Shown: positions 9,446-17,201 of the stretch, in pieces
Layout of the letters: each line of letters begins with the position of its first letter
Numbering within the stretch: position 1 is the first letter of the stretch
NCBI RefSeq assembly: GCF_017312725.1
Contig: NZ_BOPO01000055.1
Coordinates: 186,001-250,000, forward strand
DNA length: 64,000 nucleotides
Reading direction: 5' to 3'
From: Actinocatenispora comari
GTDB taxonomy: Bacteria > Actinomycetota > Actinomycetes > Mycobacteriales > Micromonosporaceae
Notes under the pieces: generated by a model
What the model saw: the letters and a program-made list of their open reading frames with translations, nothing else
Database searches by the model: none
What the model was told of the DNA's origin: nothing
Position numbers and translations under genes: made by a program

Positions 9446-11917
9446 ATGGCCCGATCCAGAAACAGACGATGGTGGACGGTGCTGGCGCTGGCCGCCGGTA
9501 CCCTGCTCGCCACCGCGCCGGCCGCCGCCTCGGTACCACCGGGGCAGGACACCGCCGCGCCGGCCACGACCCGCTCCTGCGCCGCGGACCCGGGTCCGGG
9601 CAAGGTGTCGTGCTTCGCGCTGCAGCGCACGGATGTCAAGTCCAGCAAGGGAATCCTGCCGAACGCGGTCACCCCGTCCGGGTTCGGGCCCGGTGACCTG
9701 CAGTCGGCGTACGCGTTGCCGTCGGCCACCGCGGGCGACGGCGTGACGGTGGCGATCGTCGACGCGTACGACGATCCGACCGCCGAGTCGGACCTCGCCA
9801 CCTACCGCGCGCAGTACGGCCTGCCGCCCTGCACCACCGACAACGGCTGCTTCCGCAAGGTCGACCAGCGGGGCGGCACCGACTACCCGGCCGAGGACAT
9901 CGGCTGGGCCGGGGAGATCTCGCTCGACCTCGACATGGTCTCGGCCGCCTGCCCGAACTGCCACCTCCTGCTCGTCGAGGGCGACGACAACTCGATCGAC
10001 GCGCTCGCCGCGTCCGTCGACCAAGCGGTCGCGATGGGCGCGAAGTACGTGTCCAACAGCTACGGCGCGACCGAGGACCCGGCGGAGGGGGATTACGACA
10101 AGCACTACCACCACCCCGGGGTCGTCGTCACCGCCAGCACCGGCGACGACGGCTACGGGGTGAGCTATCCGGCCACCGCAGAAGGTGTGGTGGCGGTCGG
10201 CGGCACCTCGCTCGGCCGGGACGCCGGAACGGCGCGGGGCTGGACCGAGAGCGCCTGGAGCGGAGCCGGCAGCGGCTGCTCCGCCTACGAGAGCAAGCCG
10301 TTCTGGCAGACCGACAGCGGCTGCGGGAAGCGGGCGGTGGCCGACGTGTCGGCGGTCGCGGACCCGAACACCGGCGTCGCGGTCTACTACAACGGATGGA
10401 AGGTGTACGGCGGGACCAGCGCCTCCGCACCGCTGATCGCCGCGACCTACGCCCTCGCCGGCACGCCGGCCGCCGACGCCGAACCCGCCTCGTACCCGTA
10501 CGACGCGGCGTTGGTGGATCCGGCTGCGCTGAACGACGTGACCTCGGGCAGCAACGGCAGCTGCGCACCGGCGTACCTGTGCAGTGGTGGTCCCGGCTAC
10601 GACGGGCCGACCGGGCTCGGGACCCCGAACGGGGTCGCCGCGTTCACGTACCAGGCGGCCGGCGCCGTCGGCGGCACCGTGACCGATTCCGCGACCCGCG
10701 AACCGGTCTCGGGCGTCGAGGTCGCGGCGATGGGCCGCACGGCCACCACCGGCGCGGACGGGAAGTACTCGCTGCCGCTGCCGGCAGGCACCTGGGAGGT
10801 GACCGCTTCCCGTCGCGGGTACCAGGCGAAGACGGTCACCGTGTCCGTCACCGACGGCGGCACCACGACCCAGGACCTCGCTCTCGACCCGACCCCGACG
10901 GTGGCGGTCACCGGTACCGTCGCCGACGGCTCCGGTCACGGTTGGGGCCTGTACGCGACGGTCACCGCCTCGGACGGCACCAGCACGCACACCGATCCGG
11001 CAACCGGAAAGTACGAGCTGAACCTGCTGCGGAACGAGAAGTACACCCTGCACGTCGCCGCGGTCGACGGCGGCTACACCACGCAGGACGTCGACGTGGA
11101 ACTCGGCACCGAGACGGTGTCCCAGGACGTCACGCTGACGGTCGAGGCGGTGTGCACGGCGGCCGGCTACCGGGCCACCGAACACGGTACGGTGCAGCCG
11201 TTCGACGGCGGCAGGGCCCCGAAGGGGTGGCGGGTCGCCGACCTGAACCACCAGCAGCCCGGCTACGACTACAAGCCCGGCTGGCAGTTCAGCAACCCCG
11301 GCTCGCGGGACAACGACACCGGAGGCGAGGGCAACTTCGCGGTGGTCGACTCCGACCACAGTGGACAGCACGCCATCCAGGACACGACGCTGACCGCACC
11401 CACCTTCGATCTGTCGGAGGCGACCGCCCCCGCGATCACCTTCGGTACCGACCTGCGCGGCGCGGTGAACTCCACCGCCACCGTGGAAGCCAGTACCGAC
11501 GGCGGGAAGACCTGGAAGTCGGTGTGGCACAAGGCAGGTACGACCAGCGTGCGCGGGCCGGTGGTCGTCGAGCTGCCCGCCGCCGCCGGGCACCAGTTGA
11601 CCGTGCGGTTCCACTACACCGGGAACTGGTCGAAGTGGTGGGAGATCGACGATGTGTTCGTCGGCAACCGCAGCTGCGATCCGGTCGCGGGCGGCATGGT
11701 CGTGGGTAGGGTGACCGACGGCTCCGGCGCCGGACTGTCGGCCACGGTGACCGCGGCCGGCACCACGGTGCACGGTGACACCGACGGCCGGTACCGGCTG
11801 TTCGCCCCGACCGGCGACCAGTCGGTGACCGCCGAAGCGGCAGGCCACACCCCGGCGACCAGGACCGCCACGGTCACCGCCGACCGCACCACCAAGCTCG
11901 ACTTCACCCTCTCCTGA
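9446..11917 (+). CDS. Secreted S53-family peptidase with C-terminal CarboxypepD_reg-like modules
   Basis: An 823-aa exported peptidase. The ATG at 9446 follows ggaagg and begins a signal peptide (MARSRNRRWWTVLAL). Residues ~85-410 are an S53 domain with Glu157 and Asp161 in WAGEISLDLD and nucleophile Ser325 in GGTSASAP, closing with GYDGPTGLGTP. From residue ~415 come two carboxypeptidase-regulatory-like beta-sandwich repeats (GGTVTDSATREPVSGVEV; VTGTVADGSGHGW). A jelly-roll-like region with TDGGKTWKSVWHK follows, then a last regulatory-like repeat (GRVTDGSGAGLSATVTA). The extra modules probably bind polysaccharide, protein or cell wall. It shares the catalytic-domain architecture of the upstream S53 gene, which suggests local duplication followed by module gain. 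A strong hairpin follows the stop. Confidence 0.9.
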   Translation: MARSRNRRWWTVLALAAGTLLATAPAAASVPPGQDTAAPATTRSCAADPGPGKVSCFALQRTDVKSSKGILPNAVTPSGFGPGDLQSAYALPSATAGDGVTVAIVDAYDDPTAESDLATYRAQYGLPPCTTDNGCFRKVDQRGGTDYPAEDIGWAGEISLDLDMVSAACPNCHLLLVEGDDNSIDALAASVDQAVAMGAKYVSNSYGATEDPAEGDYDKHYHHPGVVVTASTGDDGYGVSYPATAEGVVAVGGTSLGRDAGTARGWTESAWSGAGSGCSAYESKPFWQTDSGCGKRAVADVSAVADPNTGVAVYYNGWKVYGGTSASAPLIAATYALAGTPAADAEPASYPYDAALVDPAALNDVTSGSNGSCAPAYLCSGGPGYDGPTGLGTPNGVAAFTYQAAGAVGGTVTDSATREPVSGVEVAAMGRTATTGADGKYSLPLPAGTWEVTASRRGYQAKTVTVSVTDGGTTTQDLALDPTPTVAVTGTVADGSGHGWGLYATVTASDGTSTHTDPATGKYELNLLRNEKYTLHVAAVDGGYTTQDVDVELGTETVSQDVTLTVEAVCTAAGYRATEHGTVQPFDGGRAPKGWRVADLNHQQPGYDYKPGWQFSNPGSRDNDTGGEGNFAVVDSDHSGQHAIQDTTLTAPTFDLSEATAPAITFGTDLRGAVNSTATVEASTDGGKTWKSVWHKAGTTSVRGPVVVELPAAAGHQLTVRFHYTGNWSKWWEIDDVFVGNRSCDPVAGGMVVGRVTDGSGAGLSATVTAAGTTVHGDTDGRYRLFAPTGDQSVTAEAAGHTPATRTATVTADRTTKLDFTLS

Positions 11918-11920
11918 AAC

Positions 11921-11966
11921 CCGGCCGAAGGGGCACGCAGCGAACGACGCGTGCCCCTTCGGCCGG
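11921..11966 (+). terminator. Terminator hairpin after the secreted-protein operon
   Basis: A perfect 18-bp stem (11921-11938 with 11949-11966) with a 10-base loop starts three bases after the stop codon. There is no T-run, as is usual for actinobacterial terminators. Confidence 0.85.
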
Positions 11967-12250
11967 TACTGCCACCGCTCCGGGACACGCGGTACGGCCG
12001 GATCCCGCACCGACGAGAGCGGACCGCGCCCGACACCGCATTCCCCGTGCGTTCGCGGGATGGCCGAGCGCCGGCCACACGCCGCGACGGCCGAACCGAA
12101 GTCCAGGGCGACTCTGCCGCGGCGCCGTCGATCACGATCCGGTTGCCGTGTGCGCTCCGTCACTGTGCGCATGCTTCCGTCGCTCCACACTGGGGATCCT
12201 GCAGTCGGCTCCGGCACGGCTTGTCACCGTCAGGCACGAAGAGGATGAAC

Positions 12251-12508
12251 ATGGGAACCGACAGCTGGCGCAGCGTGGACGGGGAGTGGGTGGTCCAACG
12301 GCTGCCGGGCTGGATTCGAGATGGGCGCGCGGGCGCCGACTTCTACCAGGTCAAGCGACTGGGTCGGCTGGTCGCAGAACTCGACCGGTTCGAAGCGGTC
12401 GCCGAGTACGTCGCGATCGATCGTCTGGTGGCTGATCCTGCCCGGTCCACGGCGATCCCCGGCCAGCGCGGCGATCCGTACGATCCGAGCCGGCTCGGAC
12501 CGCGCTGA
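12251..12508 (+). CDS. Small hypothetical protein
   Basis: An 85-aa soluble, arginine-rich protein that begins MGTDSWRSVDGEWVV. The start at 12251 is placed by gaagagg six bases upstream; an ATG two codons earlier would overlap that site. The middle (YQVKRLGRLVAELDRFEAVA) is predicted helical. No signal peptide, membrane segment or known domain was recognised. The codon bias looks like that of genuine genes around it. It stands alone between a terminator and a gene-poor stretch. Confidence 0.6.
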   Translation: MGTDSWRSVDGEWVVQRLPGWIRDGRAGADFYQVKRLGRLVAELDRFEAVAEYVAIDRLVADPARSTAIPGQRGDPYDPSRLGPR

Positions 12509-12928
12509 GCAAGCCAGGGCGCGCGTTGCCGAGCCCGCTACGGCCCCTGCTGCGGATGGCGCAGCGTCCGACGGTGCCGAGCGAGGGGCGGCGGCTCCGG
12601 GGCGCGGCGAGCAGGACCAGCCGTCCCGATGGAGATGGGTACGGTCGGCGGGGTCCCACCGCGCGCGAGAGCGACGTCGAGAAGAGCGCGCCCCACGCCC
12701 GGCTGGTCGAGGTCGCGTACCACGCCGTGCGCCGCTCGTGCAGCACCGGCGTCGGGTTGGTACGAGGGTGGCCAGCCGCAGGGGATCTCCCCGATGCGCG
12801 GGTCCGCCCGGGTCGGTTACAACTGGTCAGTGCCGGCCCACGGCACCGGACCACCACGCGCGGTTGGACCGGACTGCCGCCGGGCAGGCGCACGGGCGGC
12901 GGGGAACCTCTGACAACGGAAGGTGGGC
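12509..12928. other. Gene-free stretch
   Basis: About 420 bp. Several frames are open on both strands, but none has a recognisable product, a consistent codon bias or a convincing ribosome site. A good ribosome site (ggaagg, 12918-12923) belongs to the next gene. No repeat or strong hairpin was noticed. Confidence 0.4.
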
Positions 12929-13258
12929 ATGGACACCATCGTCGAGTGGGTGGACGCGCGCGAGCGGCTGCCGGAATCCGGGTGGCCGGTCGCGGTGGCG
13001 GCCACCGGCCGGTATCCGGACGGTGAGCACTTCTGGATCGTCCTCGCGTCGGTCTTCCACGCCAGTCACCGGGACGGGGACGGGACCGAGCATCGCGACT
13101 GCTTCGTCGACTCCGACGGCGTCGTCCGCCTGCCCTATGGCAGGCCGTGCGACGAACCGGTCACGCACTGGGCCTACCCGCCCGCGTTGCCGGGCCGGTC
13201 GCAACACGCGGTACTGGGCGATGAAGCTGTCGCCGCGGTGGCAGCTGCGCTGCACTGA
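12929..13258 (+). CDS. Small protein, DUF551-like
   Basis: A 109-aa soluble protein. The opening (VEWVDARERLPESGWPVAVA) and the following aromatic strand FWIVLASVF resemble DUF551-type domains, which begin with a W-I-x-V-x-E-R-L-P motif and occur in phage and bacterial proteins of unknown role. It ends in VTHWAYPPALP, which fits the conserved histidine/tryptophan region of that family. The ATG at 12929 was preferred because ggaagg lies five bases upstream; a GTG at 12923 overlaps that site. There is no membrane segment and no obvious partner gene. Confidence 0.6.
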   Translation: MDTIVEWVDARERLPESGWPVAVAATGRYPDGEHFWIVLASVFHASHRDGDGTEHRDCFVDSDGVVRLPYGRPCDEPVTHWAYPPALPGRSQHAVLGDEAVAAVAAALH

Positions 13259-13333
13259 GCGACGCGAACGCGGCGCCGCGGTATCGATGCACCCGGTAGG
13301 TCATCGCGATCCGACGGCACCGGAGGGGCGGGC

Positions 13334-13927
13334 TCACCGGTCTGACGATGGTGGCGCGGCAGGAACGTCGGCACGCATCACCCAGCGCCACTTGGCGATC
13401 TTGCGATCGCGGACGAAGCCGAACCGCTCGTAGAGCTCCTCGGGGCCGGTGTGCAGATACGCCCCGCGCTGCGGCGGCCGATCCGCGGTTTGTTCGGGGT
13501 AGGCCTCGACGACTCCTCCGCCGGCTCGAGCGATGGCGTCGAGGGCCCCCTCGACAGCAGCGCGAGCGACGCCTCGTCCTCGGTGTCTGTTGGCGGTGAA
13601 GATGCAGCCGATCCGCCAGGCCGGCGTATCGGTGGCGGTCGAGTCGTACTTCTTGCGGTTGTTGATGTTCGGCAGCTCGGCCGGCGTGCCGTACTGGCAC
13701 CAGCCCACGCACTCGCCGTCTGCGTACACGAGGATCTGGTGGACCGTTCCGGCCATCGTGTGGGCCCGCTTCGCGTCCCGGTTGCCTTCCGGCGTGTGGC
13801 CCCGGCCGACGCCTTCGGGATGGAACCCCATGCACCAGCATCCGCCCCACACGCCGTTGTGGGCCTCGACCAGCGCAGCGAAGTCCGCCCACGTCTCGGC
13901 GGTGAGGGGCTTGGTCGTCAAGCTCAC
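13334..13927 (-). CDS. GNAT-family N-acetyltransferase
   Basis: A 197-aa cytoplasmic acetyltransferase. The acetyl-CoA pyrophosphate loop is visible as ANRHRGRGVARAAVEGAL around residues 112-129. It is preceded by the core strand that ends in GCIF and followed by the typical C-terminal YERFGFVRDRKIAKWRWVM. The N-terminus contains GGCWCMGFHPEG, seen in a subgroup of actinobacterial GNAT proteins that acetylate small molecules. The substrate cannot be read from the sequence. The gene is monocistronic, convergent with the 12.9 kb gene. Confidence 0.88.
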   Translation of the reverse strand: MSLTTKPLTAETWADFAALVEAHNGVWGGCWCMGFHPEGVGRGHTPEGNRDAKRAHTMAGTVHQILVYADGECVGWCQYGTPAELPNINNRKKYDSTATDTPAWRIGCIFTANRHRGRGVARAAVEGALDAIARAGGGVVEAYPEQTADRPPQRGAYLHTGPEELYERFGFVRDRKIAKWRWVMRADVPAAPPSSDR

Positions 13928-14366
13928 GATCCGACCCTATAGCGACTGGCCCGGTCGCGCGACGACTTCAGCGCCGTTTCCGATGCCGGCGTACCGCGAC
14001 GATCCTACCGGCGGCCCCGGCGGCGCGGGCCTCGACGAGTGATCCCTGGCCGGCGACACGCGGTCGTCTCGGGTCACCCGGCCGCGTCCACTGCCGGCAG
14101 CGCCCCAAAGGCGCCGTCGCGGTCCAGGACAGCTGACCCGCGCGTGGATTGCCTGACGGGCCTGCTTTCGTGGGCAAGCAAGCGCTCGGCTGCCCTGGCT
14201 TGCCGACAGCGCAGGCGCCCCGTCTGGCCCGGCCTGTGCTTCCGGCAGATCATCCTGGACCGCTCGACGCTCCTCGAGGGAGCGCCCAGGAGGCGTCGGT
14301 GCCGTGCGCCATCGAGGTCACCGTGCGGCAGGCGAGGACACGTCCAGCCAGCTCTCGGCGCGGCGG
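13928..14366. other. Gene-free stretch
   Basis: About 440 bp between the GNAT gene and the 3' end of the response regulator. The open frames here have no recognisable product or ribosome site. No repeat, RNA gene or strong terminator was recognised. Confidence 0.4.
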
Positions 14367-15008
14367 TCACTGTTCGCGTAGGTAGGTGAGGACCGCGCGG
14401 ACTCTGCGGTGGCCGGCATCGTCGGCGAACAGCCCCAGCTTGCTGAAGATGTTGCGGATGTGTTTGTTCACCGCAGGCTCGGTGACGTGCAGTTTTGCCG
14501 CGATCTCGCCGTTGCGGTCGCCTTGGGCCACCAGTTCCAGTACGTCCCGCTCACGTGCGGTGAGCGCGGTCAGCGGGCTTCGGCCACGCCGCATCAGCGT
14601 GCTGACCACCTCGGGGTCGAGGACGTTCTCGCCTCCCGCCACGCGAGCGACGGCGCTCATGAAGTCCTCGACGGCACCGACCCGCTCCTTGAGCAGGTAG
14701 CCCACCGCGCCGGCGTCGTCAGCCAGCAACTCGCTGGCGTACCTGGTCTCGACGTGGGCCGACAGCACCAGTATCGGGAAGCCCGGACGCCTTGTGCGAA
14801 CGTCGATGGCGGCCAGCAGGCCCTCCTCGGTGTAGGTCGGCGGCATCCGTACGTCGATGATGGCCAGTTCGGCGTCGTGTTGCTCGATGGTCGCGTAGAG
14901 ACTGTCCGCATCGGGAAGGGTGGCGACGACGTCGATCCCCTCCGCCCGTAACAGCGCGGCGAGGCCCTCTCGGAGCAAGGCGTCGTCTTCGGCGATCAGG
15001 ACTCGCAC
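14367..15008 (-). CDS. NarL/LuxR-family response regulator
   Basis: A 213-aa response regulator. The receiver domain (residues 1-120) has the acidic pair Asp8/Asp9, phospho-acceptor Asp52 in AIIDVRMPP and the conserved Lys in YLLKERV. The C-terminal LuxR helix-turn-helix starts LTARERDVLELVAQGDRNGE and includes PAVNKHIRNIFSKL. The GTG start at 15008 overlaps the end of the kinase gene by 13 bp, so translation is coupled. With the kinase it forms a two-component system that probably controls the divergent ABC exporter at 16.4-19.7 kb, as is common for HisKA_3 kinase/NarL pairs beside FtsX-type transporters. Confidence 0.93.
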   Translation of the reverse strand: MRVLIAEDDALLREGLAALLRAEGIDVVATLPDADSLYATIEQHDAELAIIDVRMPPTYTEEGLLAAIDVRTRRPGFPILVLSAHVETRYASELLADDAGAVGYLLKERVGAVEDFMSAVARVAGGENVLDPEVVSTLMRRGRSPLTALTARERDVLELVAQGDRNGEIAAKLHVTEPAVNKHIRNIFSKLGLFADDAGHRRVRAVLTYLREQ

Positions 15009-16264
15009 GGCAGCTCCATCCGTCCCGATGTCGGTCCACCCTGTGGACTCGTCACCGCCAGGGTGCCGCCCAGTGCCTCGACTCGTCTCTCGATACCCAC
15101 CAGTCCGGTGCCTCTCCTCCGGTCGGCGCCACCACGGCCGTTGTCGGTGACGGATGCGCTGATGCAGGTACGGCCGTTGCTGCTGCTCCAGCTGACCTCG
15201 ATGACGCATTCGGTCGCGTCGCTGTGCTTGCTCACGTTGGTCAACAGTTCGGCGATCGAGAAGTACACTGCCGCGCCGACCGATGCCGGCGTCGGCAGGG
15301 CGCTGGCGACGTGCAGGCGGGTGGGAATCGGCATGCGGTCGGCGAGCAGGCCAAGCGAGGGGACGAGACCTTCTTCGGCCAGCGTCGGGGGATAGATGCC
15401 CCTGATGATGCGGCGCATCTCGGCCAAGGCGTCGCGGCTGGCCTGCTGCGCCTTGTCCAGGGTTTCCGCCACGTCGCCGACACCGGTGTCCAACTGGCGT
15501 TGTGCGGTACCGACGAACATGGAGACGGCCACGAGGCGGTTCTGCGCCGCGTCGTGCAGGTCCCGCTCGATGCGCCGTAGTTCGGCGCTGTGTACGTCGA
15601 GGGCCGAGTGCCGGCGTTGTTGTTCCAGCTGCACGCGCAGCCGCAGTTGCTGGTTGTGGGTCGGCGTCAGCAACAGTTCGGCGAGCCTCGCGTCGGCGAT
15701 CGAGAACATCGGGGTGACGGCCCACCATGCCATCAGGCCCGCGATGCCGATCAGCCCAGAGGCCGCGGCCCACCACCAGGAGGTCACCGGGAACAACTGC
15801 TCGGCAGGTTTGCCTTCCGGCATCGCCCACCAGTAGCCAACGAGTGCCACCGCCTGCAGCGCGGTCAGCGGCAGCAGGATCGTCAACAGGCCCAGCCGGA
15901 TGCCCACGACGATCCGCTGAAGCAGAACGGCCAGATCGCGCGGCACGGTGCCGTCGGCAAGGCGCGACCCGCCGGCGTTCGCGGGCAGGTAGGGCGAACC
16001 GAGATGCCGGCCGAGAAGCCGCCCGACCCGCACCCGCTCGCGGTCACACCAACGATGCAACAATCCCGATGCCACGCCGGTGAGCAGGAGTCCGACGCCG
16101 ACGATGCACAGCAGGGCGACCAGCAGCACGGCGACGAGCACCAGTAGCCCGCCGAACCCGGCAAGGGTGCTGGCGGACAGGTAACGCAGCGACCGAGCGA
16201 ACTGCCGTGCCGACAACGCTTCACGCGGCCGCCACCTGGTGCCGGCTCCCCCCGTAACGCCCAC
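14996..16264 (-). CDS. Sensor histidine kinase (HisKA_3 type)
   Basis: A 422-aa membrane kinase. The N-terminal half holds four predicted membrane helices: two within residues ~32-68 and two within ~125-185 (including GLIGIAGLMAWWAVTPMF). The dimerisation/phosphotransfer helix carries RRIERDLHDAAQNRL with phospho-acceptor His237, the hallmark of the NarX/DesK class. The ATPase domain has the N-box AELLTNVSKHSDA and the G-box VTDNGRGG and GTGLVGIERRV. There is no separate extracellular sensor domain, so it probably senses the membrane or a transporter. It starts with GTG, and its promoter region (16265-16433) is shared divergently with the ABC transporter. Confidence 0.92.
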   Translation of the reverse strand: MGVTGGAGTRWRPREALSARQFARSLRYLSASTLAGFGGLLVLVAVLLVALLCIVGVGLLLTGVASGLLHRWCDRERVRVGRLLGRHLGSPYLPANAGGSRLADGTVPRDLAVLLQRIVVGIRLGLLTILLPLTALQAVALVGYWWAMPEGKPAEQLFPVTSWWWAAASGLIGIAGLMAWWAVTPMFSIADARLAELLLTPTHNQQLRLRVQLEQQRRHSALDVHSAELRRIERDLHDAAQNRLVAVSMFVGTAQRQLDTGVGDVAETLDKAQQASRDALAEMRRIIRGIYPPTLAEEGLVPSLGLLADRMPIPTRLHVASALPTPASVGAAVYFSIAELLTNVSKHSDATECVIEVSWSSSNGRTCISASVTDNGRGGADRRRGTGLVGIERRVEALGGTLAVTSPQGGPTSGRMELPCES

Positions 16265-16433
16265 GCATTCACTCTACGGCGAGCGGGCTGACCTGCCTCC
16301 GGGCGGCGCACGCTCGCGGCCATGGCCGAGCAGGGTACAGCCAGCACTACCTGAGGGGCGGGCACTCGTACTGCCCTCGATTCGGGTGCGCGCAGTACCG
16401 CGGCAGGCCCGTCGACCTCCTACCGTCGATCGT

Positions 16434-17201
16434 GTGACGGTAGAAGACAGGACTCGTCGTGGCCGTGCCGATGGGCAGCCGGTGACGGTTCGCGGGCTGA
16501 GCAAGAGTTTCGGTTCCGGGCCAGGGCGCTTCTGGGCTCTGACCGACATCGACCTTTCGCTCACGCCGCGGACCTTCACCGCGATCATGGGTCCCTCGGG
16601 CTCGGGCAAGACGACCTTGCTCAACTGCCTGTTGGGTCTGGACAAACCGGACACGGGATCGGTCAGCATCGGCGGCCAGAACATCACCCGCCTCGACGAG
16701 GCGGGCCTGGCCGAGCTACGCCGCTCGCGCGTCGGCGTGGTGTTCCAGTCCTACAACCTGATCCCGTCCCTGACGGTGGCCGACAACATCTCGTTGCCCC
16801 TGCGGTTGGCCGGTCGACGCATCGACGGGCGGCGGGTACGTGAACTGGCCGAGATCGTCGGGGTGGCGGCGACGCTGCAACGCCGGCCGTCCCAGCTGTC
16901 GGGCGGCCAGCAGCAGCGGGTCGCCTTCGCCCGCGCGCTGATCACCGATCCGGAGCTGATCGTCGCCGACGAGCCGACCGGCGCCCTGGACACCGCGTCG
17001 AGCGATGTGGTGCTGGGGTTGCTGCGCTCGATCGTCAGCGATCTCGATCAGCGAGCGCTGCTGGTCACGCACGATCCACGCGCCGCCGCGGTCGCGGACC
17101 GGGTGCTGTTTCTGTCCGACGGACGCTGGCAGGGCGAGCTTCGTGGAGCTACCGCCGGTCAGATCTCGGCGGCTCTCACCGATGTGGGGCGGCGCCCGTG
17201 A
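16434..17201 (+). CDS. ABC transporter ATP-binding protein (MacB/LolD type)
   Basis: A 255-aa ATPase of the three-component exporter class. Walker A is GPSGSGKTT, the Q-loop is [14 protein letters not shown], the signature is LSGGQQQR, Walker B is [13 protein letters not shown] and the H-loop is [11 protein letters not shown]. The GTG at 16434 was chosen because the family's first strand ([10 protein letters not shown]) follows soon after it. It overlaps the permease gene by 4 bp (GTGA), so the two form one unit. Such pairs export peptides or lipids, or resist membrane-active antibiotics. Here it lies opposite a two-component system, which suggests inducible detoxification. Confidence 0.93.
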   Translation: MTVEDRTRRGRADGQPVTVRGLSKSFGSGPGRFWALTDIDLSLTPRTFTAIMGPSGSGKTTLLNCLLGLDKPDTGSVSIGGQNITRLDEAGLAELRRSRVGVVFQSYNLIPSLTVADNISLPLRLAGRRIDGRRVRELAEIVGVAATLQRRPSQLSGGQQQRVAFARALITDPELIVADEPTGALDTASSDVVLGLLRSIVSDLDQRALLVTHDPRAAAVADRVLFLSDGRWQGELRGATAGQISAALTDVGRRP

